64,000 bases of DNA from Prauserella shujinwangii (lineage in GTDB: Bacteria > Actinomycetota > Actinomycetes > Mycobacteriales > Pseudonocardiaceae), in assembly GCF_003001955.1 (NCBI RefSeq), contig NZ_PVNH01000012.1:62001-126000 (forward strand). The letters are read 5' to 3'. Shown one piece after another: positions 31,647 to 39,873 of this stretch (positions within the stretch are counted from its first letter, which is position 1; the number at the start of each line of letters is the position of its first letter). A model generated the notes under the pieces. It saw nothing but the letters and a program-made list of their open reading frames with translations, was not told where the DNA came from and made no database searches. Made by a program: the position numbers and the translations under genes.

Positions 31647-32549
31647 TCAGCCGGTCCGCGCGGCCGTGCGCAGCAGCGTCGCGAGCTGGCTCGCCACGTC
31701 GGCGGCCCGTTCCTGCGGGAGCATGTGACCCGCGCCCGGGTAGCGGACGAAGCGGGCTCCGGGGAGCTCGGCCGCGATCGCCTCGGCGTGCCGCGGCGGG
31801 CAGAGCCGGTCGCGGTCGCCCGCCAGTACCACCGCGGACGTGGTGCGCAACGCCGCGAGCGCGACGCGGCGGTCGTGCAGCGAGATGGCCTGCTGGAACC
31901 CCCCGACGCTGGCGGGGTGGGCCCGCAGCAGCTGGTCGGCGACCGAGGCGACGGCCGCGCGGTCCGGGCGCCTGCCGAACACGAGCAGGCGCGCGCCCGC
32001 CCTGGCGGCAGCGGGGCGGAGCGGCAGCGCGTCCCTGCGGTAGGAGACCAGCAGGTTCGCCAGCCGCCGCTCGACGCGGGCCGCCCCGCTGCCGGCCACC
32101 CCGGGCAGGCCGAGCGTGATCCGGTCCAGCTGGCCGCACGACGTCGCGACGAAGGCGACGCCGTCGACCCGGCTGCCGACGAGCCGGGGGTGCCGGTCGG
32201 CCAGCGCCATGATCGTCATCCCGCCCATCGAGTGCCCGGCCAGGACGATCCTGCCCTCGGGCACCCGGTCGGCGAGCAACTCGGCGAGGTCGTCGGCGAG
32301 CTGGTCGATGGTGGCGGTGCCGGGCCGCGCGGGTGCGGAGGCGCCGTGCCCGCGCAGGTCGTACCGCAGCACCCGCAGCGAGCGCGGCAACCGCGGCAGC
32401 ACCCGGTCCCACGTCCGGTGGTCCTGCGTCCACCCGTGCACCAGCACGAGCGTGGTCGCGGCGGCACCGGGCCCGGTCACGGTCACGTGCAGGGGCGTGC
32501 CGTCCGTGGTCACGAACGGCGGCTGGCGTGTGGCGGCGGGGGCGCTCAC
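31647..32549 (-). CDS. Alpha/beta hydrolase
   Basis: This 300-residue protein has LVLVHGWTQDHRTWD, the elbow GHSMGGMT, VLAGDRDRLCPP and the terminal His in GAGHMLPQE, so the catalytic set is complete. Its GTG start overlaps the stop of the AurF-like oxygenase gene (GTGA), so both are one unit. It may process the oxygenase's substrate or product, but the chemistry is unknown. Confidence 0.88.
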   Translation of the reverse strand: MSAPAATRQPPFVTTDGTPLHVTVTGPGAAATTLVLVHGWTQDHRTWDRVLPRLPRSLRVLRYDLRGHGASAPARPGTATIDQLADDLAELLADRVPEGRIVLAGHSMGGMTIMALADRHPRLVGSRVDGVAFVATSCGQLDRITLGLPGVAGSGAARVERRLANLLVSYRRDALPLRPAAARAGARLLVFGRRPDRAAVASVADQLLRAHPASVGGFQQAISLHDRRVALAALRTTSAVVLAGDRDRLCPPRHAEAIAAELPGARFVRYPGAGHMLPQERAADVASQLATLLRTAARTG

Positions 32550-33451
32550 CGGTCCCGCACCAGGAAGGAGCGGCGCCACCAGTACATGCCGGGCGCGCCG
32601 ACGAGCCCGGCTTCGCCGAGGAACTCCATGATCCGCTCGCCGGAGTAGCGGACGGTCTCCTGCCAGTGCGGGTTGTTCATCGCGGCCCGGTAGCCGTCCC
32701 GTGGCCGGATGCCGACGGCCTTGTACACGGCCGGGTTCACCAGGCTGCGGGTGATCTCGTGGGAGACGATCGCGATGAGCAGCCGCTGGTAGCCCAGCTC
32801 GGCCTTGGACAGCCGGGCCATGCCGCGGGTGACCTCCTCGCGCGCGAACGTGACGTGCCGCGCCTCCTCGAGGACGTGGATGCGGTTGACCATCCGCACC
32901 AGCGGCTGGATCTGCGGGTCGTTCATCTGCTCGCGCTGCAGCCGGTCGAGGACCTCCTCCGCGACGAGGATCGAGCCGTAGAGCGCGGGCCCGTAGCCGA
33001 TGGTCGGCAGGATCTTGCCGAGCCGCCTGCGGAAGGCGACCGGGCCGTACGGCGGGCAGCCGATGCGCTCGGCCATGCGGGCGAACATCGTCGAGTGCCG
33101 GCACTCGTCGGCGATCTCGGTCAGCGCGTACTGCGCGTGGCTGGTCGTCGGGTCGGCGTCGTAGAGCTCCTTGAGCAGCATCTGCATGAGCAGGATCTCG
33201 AACCAGATGCCGTTGGTGGCCACGCTGGCGAGCTCGTGCTTGCCCAGCTCGACACGCTGCTCGGGAGTCAGCCGCTCCCACAGGTCGGTGCCGTAGAGCG
33301 TGGAGCGGTGTTCCGGGATGTAGCGCTTGCCCTCGGCCAGCGGCGCGTTCCAGTCGATGTCGACCTCGGGGTCGTAGAACTTGTTCGCCGAGGACTTGAG
33401 CAGCCGCTCCGCGGTCTTCTCGCGGCCGGCTTCGCCGAGGGTCCGCGTCAT
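32546..33451 (-). CDS. AurF-like diiron oxygenase
   Basis: This 301-residue helical protein has carboxylate/His clusters ALTEIADECRHSTMF, LVAEEVLDRLQ and HVLEEARHVTFAREE, matching the diiron site of the p-aminobenzoate N-oxygenase AurF family. The substrate is unknown. It is divergent from a TetR regulator across a 57-base gap with a GTAACaGTTAC palindrome, which suggests local repression. It heads a two-gene unit with the hydrolase. Confidence 0.87.
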   Translation of the reverse strand: MTRTLGEAGREKTAERLLKSSANKFYDPEVDIDWNAPLAEGKRYIPEHRSTLYGTDLWERLTPEQRVELGKHELASVATNGIWFEILLMQMLLKELYDADPTTSHAQYALTEIADECRHSTMFARMAERIGCPPYGPVAFRRRLGKILPTIGYGPALYGSILVAEEVLDRLQREQMNDPQIQPLVRMVNRIHVLEEARHVTFAREEVTRGMARLSKAELGYQRLLIAIVSHEITRSLVNPAVYKAVGIRPRDGYRAAMNNPHWQETVRYSGERIMEFLGEAGLVGAPGMYWWRRSFLVRDR

Positions 33452-33477
33452 CGTCGACACCCACCTTCCCCACGTAT

Positions 33478-33498
33478 GTAACTTCGGGTAACAGTTAC
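33478..33498. promoter_or_regulatory. TetR-type operator between AurF-like and TetR genes
   Basis: GTAAC (33478-33482) is repeated and followed by the palindrome GTAAC-A-GTTAC (33488-33498), all within the 57-base divergent gap. A TAGCAT -10-like hexamer follows at 33505-33510. Autoregulation by the adjacent TetR protein is the simplest reading. Confidence 0.6.
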
Positions 33499-33508
33499 TT
33501 CTGGTAGC

Positions 33509-34279
33509 ATGAACGGCATGTCCGACCGTGTCAAGCGCGACAGCAAGCACCCCGGCAAGCAGGAGGCGGGCAGCGCGGGCGACGCCCGCCGGGACCGCTG
33601 GCGCAAGCACCGCATCGCGCGGCGCGCCGAGTTCGTGGAGGCCGCGCTGCGGGCGCTCGACGAGCACGGTCCCGACCTGGGCATGGAGCACGTCGCCGCG
33701 GCGGCGGGCGTGACCAAGCCGGTGCTCTACCGGCACTTCGAGGACAAGGCGGACCTCTACCTTGCGCTCGGCCAGCGCGGCACCGAGATCCTGTTCCAGC
33801 GCCTGATCCCGGCCATCAACGCCGAACTGGCGCCCGTGCCGCGCATCCGCATGGCGCTCGACGCGTTCTTCACCGTGATCGAGGAGCACCCGAACCTGTA
33901 CCGGCTGCTCGCGCGCGGCACGTTCCAGGACAAGCCGGTGGACGCCGACGTGGTGGCGGAGGACAAGGAGGTCATCGCGACCGCGCTGACCGCGCTGCTC
34001 GGCGACTACATGCGCATGTTCGACATGGACTCGGGCGCCGCGGAGCCGTGGGCGTACGGGATCGTCGGCATGGTCCAGAACACCGGCGAGTGGTGGCTGG
34101 AGAAGCGGACGATGAGCCGCGACAGCGTGGTCGAGTACCTGACGCAGATCATCTGGGCCGCCATCGACGGGCTGTGCCGCCAGCGCGGCATCGTGATCGA
34201 CCCCGATCAGCCGCTGGACGAGAACAAGGTCGTCAAGCTGGCCGACCGGAAGACCGAGAGGACGGGAGACCCGGCATGA
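33509..34279 (+). CDS. TetR-family regulator
   Basis: This protein has 256 residues from the ATG at 33509, or 253 from the ATG at 33518. After a basic Lys/Arg-rich tail (~35 residues) the HTH reads ALDEHGPDLGMEHVAAAAGV, TKPVLYRHFEDKADLY. The C-terminal ligand domain is typical TetR. The TAGCAT hexamer at 33505-33510 would place transcription near the ATG at 33518, which suggests a leaderless message and favours the shorter form. The stop overlaps the DUF4873 gene (ATGA). It probably controls the divergent oxygenase-hydrolase unit. Confidence 0.9.
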   Translation: MNGMSDRVKRDSKHPGKQEAGSAGDARRDRWRKHRIARRAEFVEAALRALDEHGPDLGMEHVAAAAGVTKPVLYRHFEDKADLYLALGQRGTEILFQRLIPAINAELAPVPRIRMALDAFFTVIEEHPNLYRLLARGTFQDKPVDADVVAEDKEVIATALTALLGDYMRMFDMDSGAAEPWAYGIVGMVQNTGEWWLEKRTMSRDSVVEYLTQIIWAAIDGLCRQRGIVIDPDQPLDENKVVKLADRKTERTGDPA

Positions 34280-34602
34280 GTGAGCACGCCGACCACGCCG
34301 ATCACGAGGACGGCTACACCGGCCCCGCGACGCTGCTGCTGGAGGGCGCCGAGGTGCCCGTCGAGGTGGAGCTGCGCGGGCACTTCCAGCCGATCGACGG
34401 CTACTACCACTGGTACGGCCGGGTGCGGGCCGACGAGCGCGTGTCCGAGCTCGCGGCCGGGAAGAAGCGGAAGATCGAGATCCGCACCCCGGAGGGCTCC
34501 GCGAGCGGCGAGCTGTCGGATCCGGACCCGTGGGACCGCTACCGGCTGCTGGGCACCAGCACCCCGCCGTTCACGGTCCCCACCTCCCTCGAGGAGGTCT
34601 AG
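34276..34602 (+). CDS. DUF4873 domain protein
   Basis: This 108-residue soluble protein has the DUF4873 pattern DGYTGPATLLLEGAEVPVEV, LRGHFQPIDGYYHWYGRV and a C-terminal DPDPWDRYRLLGTSTPPF. The domain also occurs fused to flavin monooxygenases. On its own its role is unknown. It is co-translated with the TetR regulator through an ATGA overlap, so it probably belongs with the AurF-like oxygenase system. Confidence 0.88.
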   Translation: MSEHADHADHEDGYTGPATLLLEGAEVPVEVELRGHFQPIDGYYHWYGRVRADERVSELAAGKKRKIEIRTPEGSASGELSDPDPWDRYRLLGTSTPPFTVPTSLEEV

Positions 34603-34612
34603 CCGCCCGGGC

Positions 34613-34661
34613 AGTGAAGGCCACCTTCACTGCGTCCAACGCAGTGAAGGTGGCCCTCACT
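34613..34661. terminator. Compound palindrome, family C, between convergent genes
   Basis: Two 23-base arms (34613-34635 and 34639-34661) pair with one mismatch around a three-base loop. Each arm is itself a near-palindrome built from AGTGAAGG and CCTTCACT, so either one long hairpin or two short ones can form. It lies between the convergent DUF4873 and DUF3107 genes. Confidence 0.72.
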
Positions 34662-34675
34662 CAAGTCGGCCGGGC

Positions 34676-34906
34676 TCAGGAGCCGACGGCGAAGCCAACC
34701 TTGCGCACGTCGGACGGCGCGATCTCGACGTAGGCGATCCGGTCCGCGGGCACGAGGTACTTGCGGCCCTTGTCGTCGGTGAGGCGGAACAGGCCGTCGT
34801 CGGCACCCAGCGCCTCGGAGACCAGCTTCTCGACCTCGTCGGCCGACTGGCCACTGGACACCACGAGCTCCCTCGGGGTGTCCTTGATGCCGATCTTGAC
34901 CTCCAC
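34676..34906 (-). CDS. DUF3107 small protein
   Basis: This 76-residue protein has the DUF3107 sequence VEVKIGIKDTPRELVV, DEVEKLVSEAL and YVEIAPSDVRKVGFAVG. It is soluble and of unknown function. The GTG at 34906 has GGAGG six bases upstream. M. tuberculosis has the homologue Rv3208A (TB9.4) next to fasR (recalled); here the oxygenase/TetR genes separate it from fasR. Confidence 0.92.
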   Translation of the reverse strand: MEVKIGIKDTPRELVVSSGQSADEVEKLVSEALGADDGLFRLTDDKGRKYLVPADRIAYVEIAPSDVRKVGFAVGS

Positions 34907-34950
34907 GTGCGACCTCCGCCTCCGTTGGATCGTTGCCTGCCGGTCCCAGG

Positions 34951-35625
34951 CTAACCGAGTCCGAGCACCTGCATCCGCTTGGTGTGGCCCTGCTGCAGCC
35001 GCCGGAACAGCGCCGCGATGCCCGAGAGGTCCCCCGAGCCGGTGACGATCAGCTCGGCCAGCCCGTCCCGCTCGGCCACCACGTACTGCGCCTGGGTCAG
35101 CGCCTCCCCCAGCAGCCTGCGGCCCCACAGCGCGAGCCGGTCCCGCTGCTTGCCGTCGGCCTCGATGGCGGCGGCCACCTCGCGCTCGGCGAACGCCGAG
35201 TGCCCGGTGTCGGCCAGCACCGCCAGCACCAGCCCGCACGTCTCCTCGTCGAGCCACTGCGCCATCTCGCGGTAGAGGTCGGCGGCGAGACCGTCGCCGA
35301 CGTAGGCCTTGACCAGCGACTCCAGCCAGGACTTCGGCGCCGTGGAGGCGTGGAACGCGTCGATCGGCGCCACGAAGGGGGCCATCGCGTCCTCCACCGG
35401 AACGCCGTGGGCGGCGAGGTGGTCGCGCAGCCTGCCGTAGTGCCCGATCTCGGCGGCGGCCATCTCGGCCAGCGCCGCCCGCCCGGACAGCGTCGGCGCG
35501 GTCCGCGCGTCCTCGGCCAGCCGGTCGAACGCGGACAGCTCGCCGTACGCGAGCACGCCGAGGAGATCCACCACCCCGGAGCCGATCCCAGTCGGCTGAG
35601 CCTTCGCCTCACTCACGACAGCCAC
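34951..35625 (-). CDS. Ferritin-like fold protein
   Basis: This protein has about 224 residues and is all-helical. Acidic residues and a His are placed as in ferritin-like carboxylate proteins: [38 protein letters not shown] and HSAFAEREV. The activity is unknown; MiaE-like hydroxylase folds are one comparison. The start may be GTG at 35625 or GTG at 35616 (VSEAKAQ); neither has a clear ribosome site. Its position beside rhlE matches Rv3210c (recalled). Confidence 0.85.
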   Translation of the reverse strand: MAVVSEAKAQPTGIGSGVVDLLGVLAYGELSAFDRLAEDARTAPTLSGRAALAEMAAAEIGHYGRLRDHLAAHGVPVEDAMAPFVAPIDAFHASTAPKSWLESLVKAYVGDGLAADLYREMAQWLDEETCGLVLAVLADTGHSAFAEREVAAAIEADGKQRDRLALWGRRLLGEALTQAQYVVAERDGLAELIVTGSGDLSGIAALFRRLQQGHTKRMQVLGLG

Positions 35626-35945
35626 CGTAGTGCCACGGAGGGAGACCTACGACACGCCGTCCGGTGCGACCATGCTCACCGAGCGCCCAGGTGGTCCGGC
35701 TACACTGCCAAGTGATAGAGAAGGTCGGTTGACGTGCTGCGGCCACGCGCCGCCCCCGGCCTTCAGGCAGAACCGAGTGTGCGTGCGCGCCTCGAGCGGC
35801 ATTCCCGCGCCGGGACGGCTTCGCCGAGTCCGCGAAGCGGAAACGGACTCCGCGTGGTCGAGTGTCGGGCAATACCTGGCCGTGCGCGCTGGTATGAGAG
35901 AGGCGATTTCCCATCGACCAGAACGACAACCACGGCACCGATCCG
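35626..35945. other. 320-base intergenic/5' leader region before rhlE
   Basis: The region separates the divergent ferritin-like and rhlE genes. It holds a GAGTCCG/CGGACTC hairpin with an 11-base loop near 35829-35853 and a GAGAGAGG purine tract at 35896-35903 shortly before rhlE. A 71-codon open frame from 35734 lacks a ribosome site and overlaps rhlE out of frame. I see no known riboswitch. A long structured 5' leader for rhlE is the likeliest content. Confidence 0.4.
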
Positions 35946-37616
35946 GTGACGCTGGAGCACAGCGAGACCGGGGTGCCGCCCACCGATCCTTCCCACCCGC
36001 TGCAGGCCGGCGCCCCCGTCGAGCCGGAGAACCCGACGTTCGCCGAGTTCGGCGTCCACCCCGAGATCGTCCGCGCGCTGTCCGAGGCGGGCATCGAGCG
36101 CACCTTCGCGATCCAGTCGCTGACCCTGCCGCTGGCGCTGGCCGGCGACGACGTGATCGGCCAGGCCCGCACGGGCATGGGCAAGACCCTCGGCTTCGGC
36201 GTGCCGCTGCTGCAGCGGATCGACGTGCCGGGCGACGGCACCCCGCAGGCGCTCGTCGTGGTGCCGACCAGGGAACTGTGCCTGCAGGTCACCCACGACC
36301 TCACCGACGCGGCCAAGCACCTGGGCGTCCGCACCCTCGCCATCTACGGCGGCCGCCCCTACGAGCCGCAGATCGAGGCGCTGCGCAAGGGCGTCGACGT
36401 CGTGATCGGCACGCCCGGCAGGCTGCTCGACCTCGCCGAGCAGCGGCACCTGGTGCTGGGCAAGGTCCGCATGCTGGTGCTGGACGAGGCCGACGAGATG
36501 CTCGACCTCGGCTTCCTCCCGGACATCGAGCGCATCCTGCGGATGGTGCCCGAACAGCGGCAGACGATGCTGTTCTCGGCCACCATGCCCGGCCCGATCA
36601 TCACGCTGGCCCGCACCTTCCTGCACAAGCCGACGCACATCCGCGCCGAGGAGAACGACGCGGGCGCGGTGCACGAGCGCACCAGGCAGTTCGTCTACCG
36701 CGCGCACTCGCTGGACAAGCCGGAGCTGGTCGCGCGGGTGCTGCAGGCCGAGGGCCGCGGGCTGACGATGATCTTCACCCGCACCAAGCGCACCGCCCAG
36801 AAGGTGGCCGACGACCTCGCCGAGCGCGGGTTCGCCGCGGCCGCTGTGCACGGTGACCTCGGGCAGGGCGCCCGCGAGCAGGCGCTGCGCGCGTTCCGCT
36901 CCGGCAAGGTCGACGTGCTGGTCGCCACCGACGTCGCGGCCCGCGGCATCGACGTCACCGACGTGACGCACGTGATCAACTACCAGACGCCCGAGGACGA
37001 GAAGACCTACGTGCACCGCATCGGCCGCACCGGCCGCGCGGGCAAGACCGGCGTCGCGGTCACCCTCGTCGACTGGGACGAGGAGCCGCGCTGGAAGCTG
37101 ATCTCCGACGCGCTCGGGCTGGACATGCCGGAGCCGGTGGAGACCTACTCCACGTCGGAGCACCTCCGCACCGACCTGGGCATCCCCGCCGACGCAACGG
37201 GCAGGCTTCCGCTGGCCAAGCGCACCAGGGCCGGGCTCGCGGCCGAGCCGGAGGAGAACCTGGGCGGCAAGGGCCGGAGGGAACGCTCCGGCTCGGGCTC
37301 CAGCTCCGGTACGCGCAAGCGCAGGCCCCGCAAGCGCACGCGCGGTGGCAGCGACGCCTCGGCCGCCGTCGACGCGGCCAGGGCCGCCGACCAGGGCAAG
37401 CGTGACACCGAGGGCGACAGCGGTGAGGGTGGCGGCCGTCCCCGGCGCCGCCGGAGCAGGGGCGGCGGCAGCAAGCCGACCGGCGAGGCGTCGGCCACCA
37501 ACGACAAGACCGAGTCCGGCTCCGGCGAGGGCGGTGAGCGGCCCGCGCGCCGCCGCAGGCGCAGCCGGCGCGGCGGTACGGCCAACACCGTCGAAACGCC
37601 CGCTTCGGCAGACTGA
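35946..37616 (+). CDS. rhlE: DEAD-box RNA helicase, RhlE type
   Basis: This 556-residue protein has a Q motif (FAEFG...FAIQSLTL), motif I ARTGMGKT, PTREL, TPGR, DEAD, SAT, VATDVAARGID and HRIGRTGR. The tail (~430-556) is low-complexity Arg/Gly/Ser-rich and probably binds RNA. It should unwind structured RNA in ribosome assembly or mRNA decay. The GTG at 35946 has no clear ribosome site. The frame is open back to 35898, and an ATC at 35913 follows GAGAGAGG, so translation may begin earlier. Rv3211 is the recalled counterpart. Confidence 0.92.
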   Translation: MTLEHSETGVPPTDPSHPLQAGAPVEPENPTFAEFGVHPEIVRALSEAGIERTFAIQSLTLPLALAGDDVIGQARTGMGKTLGFGVPLLQRIDVPGDGTPQALVVVPTRELCLQVTHDLTDAAKHLGVRTLAIYGGRPYEPQIEALRKGVDVVIGTPGRLLDLAEQRHLVLGKVRMLVLDEADEMLDLGFLPDIERILRMVPEQRQTMLFSATMPGPIITLARTFLHKPTHIRAEENDAGAVHERTRQFVYRAHSLDKPELVARVLQAEGRGLTMIFTRTKRTAQKVADDLAERGFAAAAVHGDLGQGAREQALRAFRSGKVDVLVATDVAARGIDVTDVTHVINYQTPEDEKTYVHRIGRTGRAGKTGVAVTLVDWDEEPRWKLISDALGLDMPEPVETYSTSEHLRTDLGIPADATGRLPLAKRTRAGLAAEPEENLGGKGRRERSGSGSSSGTRKRRPRKRTRGGSDASAAVDAARAADQGKRDTEGDSGEGGGRPRRRRSRGGGSKPTGEASATNDKTESGSGEGGERPARRRRRSRRGGTANTVETPASAD

Positions 37617-37657
37617 CCCCGACCCGTCGTCAGGAGCCAGAGCAGGAGCACGGGCAG

Positions 37658-38992
37658 GTGAACGAGCCCCACGGGTGGCACAGCACGGACGGCACCGGGG
37701 CAGGCGGTGACGCCGCCGACGGCCGGTACGTGTCCCCGGTGCCGATCGCGCGCGGGCCCCGGCACGCGGTGCCGTCCCGCCGCGGGCGCTCACCGTGGAG
37801 CCGGGGTCGCGACCGGGCCATCGCCGCGCTGCTGACCGTGGCGTGGCTGGCGGCGGGGGCGCTCGTCTGGACGTTCAGCGACAGCCGCGCCACCACGCAG
37901 GAGACGGCGCCGCCCGGCCCCGCCCTGCCCGCCGCGCCGGAGCAGGTGCCCGCGACGCTGACGGAGGCCTGGCGCGCGCCGAGCGAGGCCACCCCCGTTC
38001 CCGTCGCCGAGGGCAACGCGGTGGTGACCGGCGCGGATGGCGAGGTCGCGGGCCGTGACCCGCTGTCCGGCGACGTGCGCTGGCGCTACGCCAGGGATCT
38101 CGAGCTGTGCACGGTGGCGGGCGCGTGGTCGAAGGTGCTCGCCGTTTACACCAAGGGCACCGGGTGCAGCGAGGTCACGCAGCTCGACCCGGACACCGGG
38201 GCCAGGACCGCGCAGCGCAACGGCGACGCCGAGCTCGGCACCCGGCTGGTGGTCGGCGAGAGCCACGTGACCACCACCGGCGAGCGGCTGCTCAACACCT
38301 GGCGGGACGACCTCGTGCGGAGCATGGAGTACGGCGAGGTCTACGCCAAGGTCAACCCCGGCAAGCAACCCCGCACCGGCTGCGCCTACCGCTCCGTGGC
38401 CGCCGCGACCGGGAAGGTCGGTGTGGTCGAGCGCTGTCCAGGCGAGCGCGCCGACCGCCTCACCGTGCTGAAGGCCGCGCCGGAGAACAGCGACGAGCCG
38501 GAGGAGGAGTTCAGCACCCTGCTTCCGGAGCGCACGGGGCAGCTCGTGGCCCTTGCCGGTGACGTCGCGGCCGTCGCCCTCCCGGAGCGCGGGCAGCTCG
38601 TCGTGTACGGCCCGCGGGGCGAGCAGCGCGCGACCTACCCGCTCGACGTGCCCGAGGAGGAGCTGGCGGCCGTCCCGCCGGGCCGGGTGGTGCCGACGGC
38701 GCGCGGCGAGGACACCGTCTTCTGGTTCACCGGATCGCGCACCATCGCGCTGTCCGCGACCGACCTTGCTCCACAATGGACTCTCCAGGACACGCTCGGT
38801 CCCGGTACGCTGTACGCGGGGCAGGTGGTCGTCCCGATCGAGGGCGGGCTCGCCGTGCTCGACGAGCGCACCGGCGGCCTGGTGCGCACGGTCTCGGTCG
38901 ACCGGGGCGGCTACCGCGGAGAGATCGGTACCGCCTCGGCGGGGCCGGTACTGCTGGAACAACGGGGAGGCACCCTGGTGGCGTTGCGATGA
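37658..38992 (+). CDS. Membrane-anchored PQQ-like/beta-propeller protein
   Basis: The protein has 444 residues. A Gly/Pro/Arg-rich cytoplasmic tail and one membrane helix (AIAALLTVAWLAAGALVWTF) lead to an outer domain of repeated beta units (GEVAGRDPLSGDVRWRYARD; YAGQVVVPIEGGLAVLDERT) like PQQ-binding propellers. No enzymatic motif is visible. It starts at GTG 37658 after AGGAGC and overlaps the following hydrolase gene (ATGA). Its place after rhlE matches Rv3212 (recalled). Confidence 0.85.
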   Translation: MNEPHGWHSTDGTGAGGDAADGRYVSPVPIARGPRHAVPSRRGRSPWSRGRDRAIAALLTVAWLAAGALVWTFSDSRATTQETAPPGPALPAAPEQVPATLTEAWRAPSEATPVPVAEGNAVVTGADGEVAGRDPLSGDVRWRYARDLELCTVAGAWSKVLAVYTKGTGCSEVTQLDPDTGARTAQRNGDAELGTRLVVGESHVTTTGERLLNTWRDDLVRSMEYGEVYAKVNPGKQPRTGCAYRSVAAATGKVGVVERCPGERADRLTVLKAAPENSDEPEEEFSTLLPERTGQLVALAGDVAAVALPERGQLVVYGPRGEQRATYPLDVPEEELAAVPPGRVVPTARGEDTVFWFTGSRTIALSATDLAPQWTLQDTLGPGTLYAGQVVVPIEGGLAVLDERTGGLVRTVSVDRGGYRGEIGTASAGPVLLEQRGGTLVALR

Positions 38993-39873
38993 CCGCCGCG
39001 TTCTCGCAGCTGTCGCCGCACGGCGGGCGGCGGGCCGAGCTACCGGGCCGGCACGGCCCCCTCGCGGCGCTCCTCGGACCCGAGCTCGCGGGCGCCCGTG
39101 CCACCGCCCTCCTGCTGCCCGGCTACACGGGGTCCAAGGAGGACTTCGCCCCGCTGCTCGACCCCCTCGCCGAGGCCGGGCTGCGGCCCGTCGCCGTCGA
39201 CCTGCCCGGCCAGTACGAGTCTCCCGGGCCCGACGACGAGTCCCGGTACCTGCCTTCCGCGCTCGGTGAGGTGGTCGCCGAGCTGGTCGGCACCCTGGCC
39301 GGGTGGGGATCGCCGGTGCTGCTGCTCGGCCACTCCTTCGGTGGCCTGGTCGCCAGGGCGGCCGTGCTCGCCGGGGCGGACGTCGCGGGCCTGACGCTGC
39401 TCGGCAGCGGCCCCGGCAGGCTGCCGTCGGGCGCGCGGCTCGACGCGTTGCAGGTGGGTGAGCCGATGCTGCGGCAGCGCGGCGTGGAGGCCGTGTACAC
39501 GCTGCGGGAGCAGCTCGACGCCGCCAACCCGGCCCGCGCCGTGCTCGCCGAGGAGCTCCGCGCGTTCCTGCGGGAACGGTTCGTGCGCTCCAGCCGGCAC
39601 GGCCTGCTCGGCATGGCCGTCGGCCTGCGCACCGAGCCGGACCGCGTGGACGAGCTGGCGGCGGCGCTGCGGGCGCGCAACGTGCCCGGGCTCGTGGTGG
39701 CCGGCGAGCACGACGACGCCTGGCCGCTGCCGGCGCAGAAGGACATGGCGCGGCGGCTGGACGTGCCGTTCGCCCTGGTGGAGCGGGCCGGGCACGCTCC
39801 CAACACGGAGAACCCGCCCGGCCTGCTGGAGATCCTGCGTACCGAGTGGCTGTCCTGGCTGGACGGGCGATGA
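38989..39873 (+). CDS. Alpha/beta hydrolase
   Basis: This 294-residue protein has LLLPGYTGSKEDFAPLLDPL, the nucleophile elbow GHSFGGLV, VVAGEHDDAWPL and the His in RAGHAPNTENP. The catalytic triad is complete and there is no signal peptide. Both its start and stop overlap neighbours by four bases (ATGA), so it is the middle gene of a three-gene unit with the PQQ-like protein and a second hydrolase. Confidence 0.88.
   Translation: MTAAFSQLSPHGGRRAELPGRHGPLAALLGPELAGARATALLLPGYTGSKEDFAPLLDPLAEAGLRPVAVDLPGQYESPGPDDESRYLPSALGEVVAELVGTLAGWGSPVLLLGHSFGGLVARAAVLAGADVAGLTLLGSGPGRLPSGARLDALQVGEPMLRQRGVEAVYTLREQLDAANPARAVLAEELRAFLRERFVRSSRHGLLGMAVGLRTEPDRVDELAAALRARNVPGLVVAGEHDDAWPLPAQKDMARRLDVPFALVERAGHAPNTENPPGLLEILRTEWLSWLDGR

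Noticed and set aside
29803-32433. Possible fused multidomain protein of 876 residues, hydrolase to upstream genes on the minus strand
   Set aside because: The upstream part runs antisense through fasR and in a wrong frame through the next hydrolase gene. Only the part from GTG 30816 has a recognisable fold.
35734-35949. 71-codon open frame upstream of rhlE
   Set aside because: It has no ribosome site, has Arg/Pro-rich random-like composition, and overlaps the rhlE start in another frame. It was kept only as part of the leader region.
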